DNA of 5,077 nucleotides, from positions 1-5,077 of the forward strand of contig JAEDEG010000156.1 of assembly GCA_016293435.1 (NCBI GenBank), in the 5' to 3' direction. A program made the translations under genes and the position numbers. Numbering within the stretch: position 1 is the first letter of the stretch; each line of letters starts with the position of its first letter. This stretch comes from Clostridia bacterium. Its GTDB lineage: Bacteria > Bacillota > Clostridia > UMGS1810. Below, in pieces: positions 5,036 to 5,077 of the stretch. The notes under the pieces were generated by a model, which was not told the DNA's origin, ran no database searches, and worked only from the letters and a program-made list of their open reading frames with translations.

Positions 5036-5077
5036 TTAAGATGTCCCCCGCCTCTATAGGCGGCGGGTGACATTTAA
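5036..5077. repeat. GC-rich inverted repeat flanked by TTAA (possible terminator or insertion-element end)
   Basis: Left arm TTAAg-ATGTC-c-CCCGCC (5036-5052) pairs with right arm GGCGGG-t-GACAT-TTAA (5062-5077) around a 9-base loop, with one C/T mismatch and one bulged G. This stem is much richer in G+C than its surroundings. It lies 82 bases after the peptidase stop and could stop transcription, although only three T follow the stem. The near-perfect symmetry, the TTAA on both flanks and its position at the very end of the window also fit the subterminal hairpin of an IS200/IS605-type element or a dispersed small repeat. The sequence shown does not settle which. Confidence 0.6.

Noticed and set aside
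4825..5073. A minus-strand open frame of 82 codons from the 3' intergenic region into the peptidase gene
   Set aside because: Its start lies in the terminal hairpin, most of it is antisense to the conserved M13 C-terminus, and no domain is seen.

Overview
The window is about 40% G+C. All seven recognisable genes lie on the + strand and are packed head to tail, with ATGA overlaps, gaps of 2-77 bases and AGGAGG-like ribosome binding sites. This architecture points to a Gram-positive member of the Clostridia (Firmicutes), as do the SLH-domain surface protein, the LiaF/LiaG-like and PspC-type membrane proteins and the Cys-rich DUF3795 protein. I cannot fix the genus from sequence alone.

Layout: (1) 1-122, the last 39 codons of a LiaF-C-like gene that starts outside the window. 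(2) 119-940, a membrane-anchored DUF4097 / LiaG-like beta-repeat protein, overlapping gene 1 by ATGA. (3) 937-1305, a two-helix membrane protein with a C-terminal zinc ribbon, overlapping gene 2 by ATGA. A 77-base gap follows. (4) 1383-1838, a GTG-initiated Cys-rich DUF3795-type protein. (5) 1861-2055, a minimal 64-residue PspC-domain protein. (6) 2058-2621, a CDP-alcohol phosphatidyltransferase with an intact active-site signature. (7) 2611-4953, a secreted M13 (neprilysin-like) zinc metallopeptidase with N-terminal SLH repeats, whose start lies inside gene 6. The last 124 bases hold no gene. They end in a GC-rich inverted repeat flanked by TTAA that runs to the final base of the window.

How the genes fit together (inference): most products act at or near the cell envelope. 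LiaF, LiaG and PspC belong to families linked to cell-envelope stress sensing. The phosphatidyltransferase makes or modifies phospholipid head groups, and the SLH-M13 peptidase is predicted to be exported and held on the wall. The overlaps suggest co-translation of genes 1-3 and of genes 5-7, and all seven may form one transcription unit. No two-component system, PspA homologue, RNA gene, CRISPR array or complete mobile element is visible. I do not see a clearly undescribed system. The items most worth checking are the conserved-looking envelope cluster, the SLH-M13 fusion coupled to a lipid enzyme, and the terminal inverted repeat.
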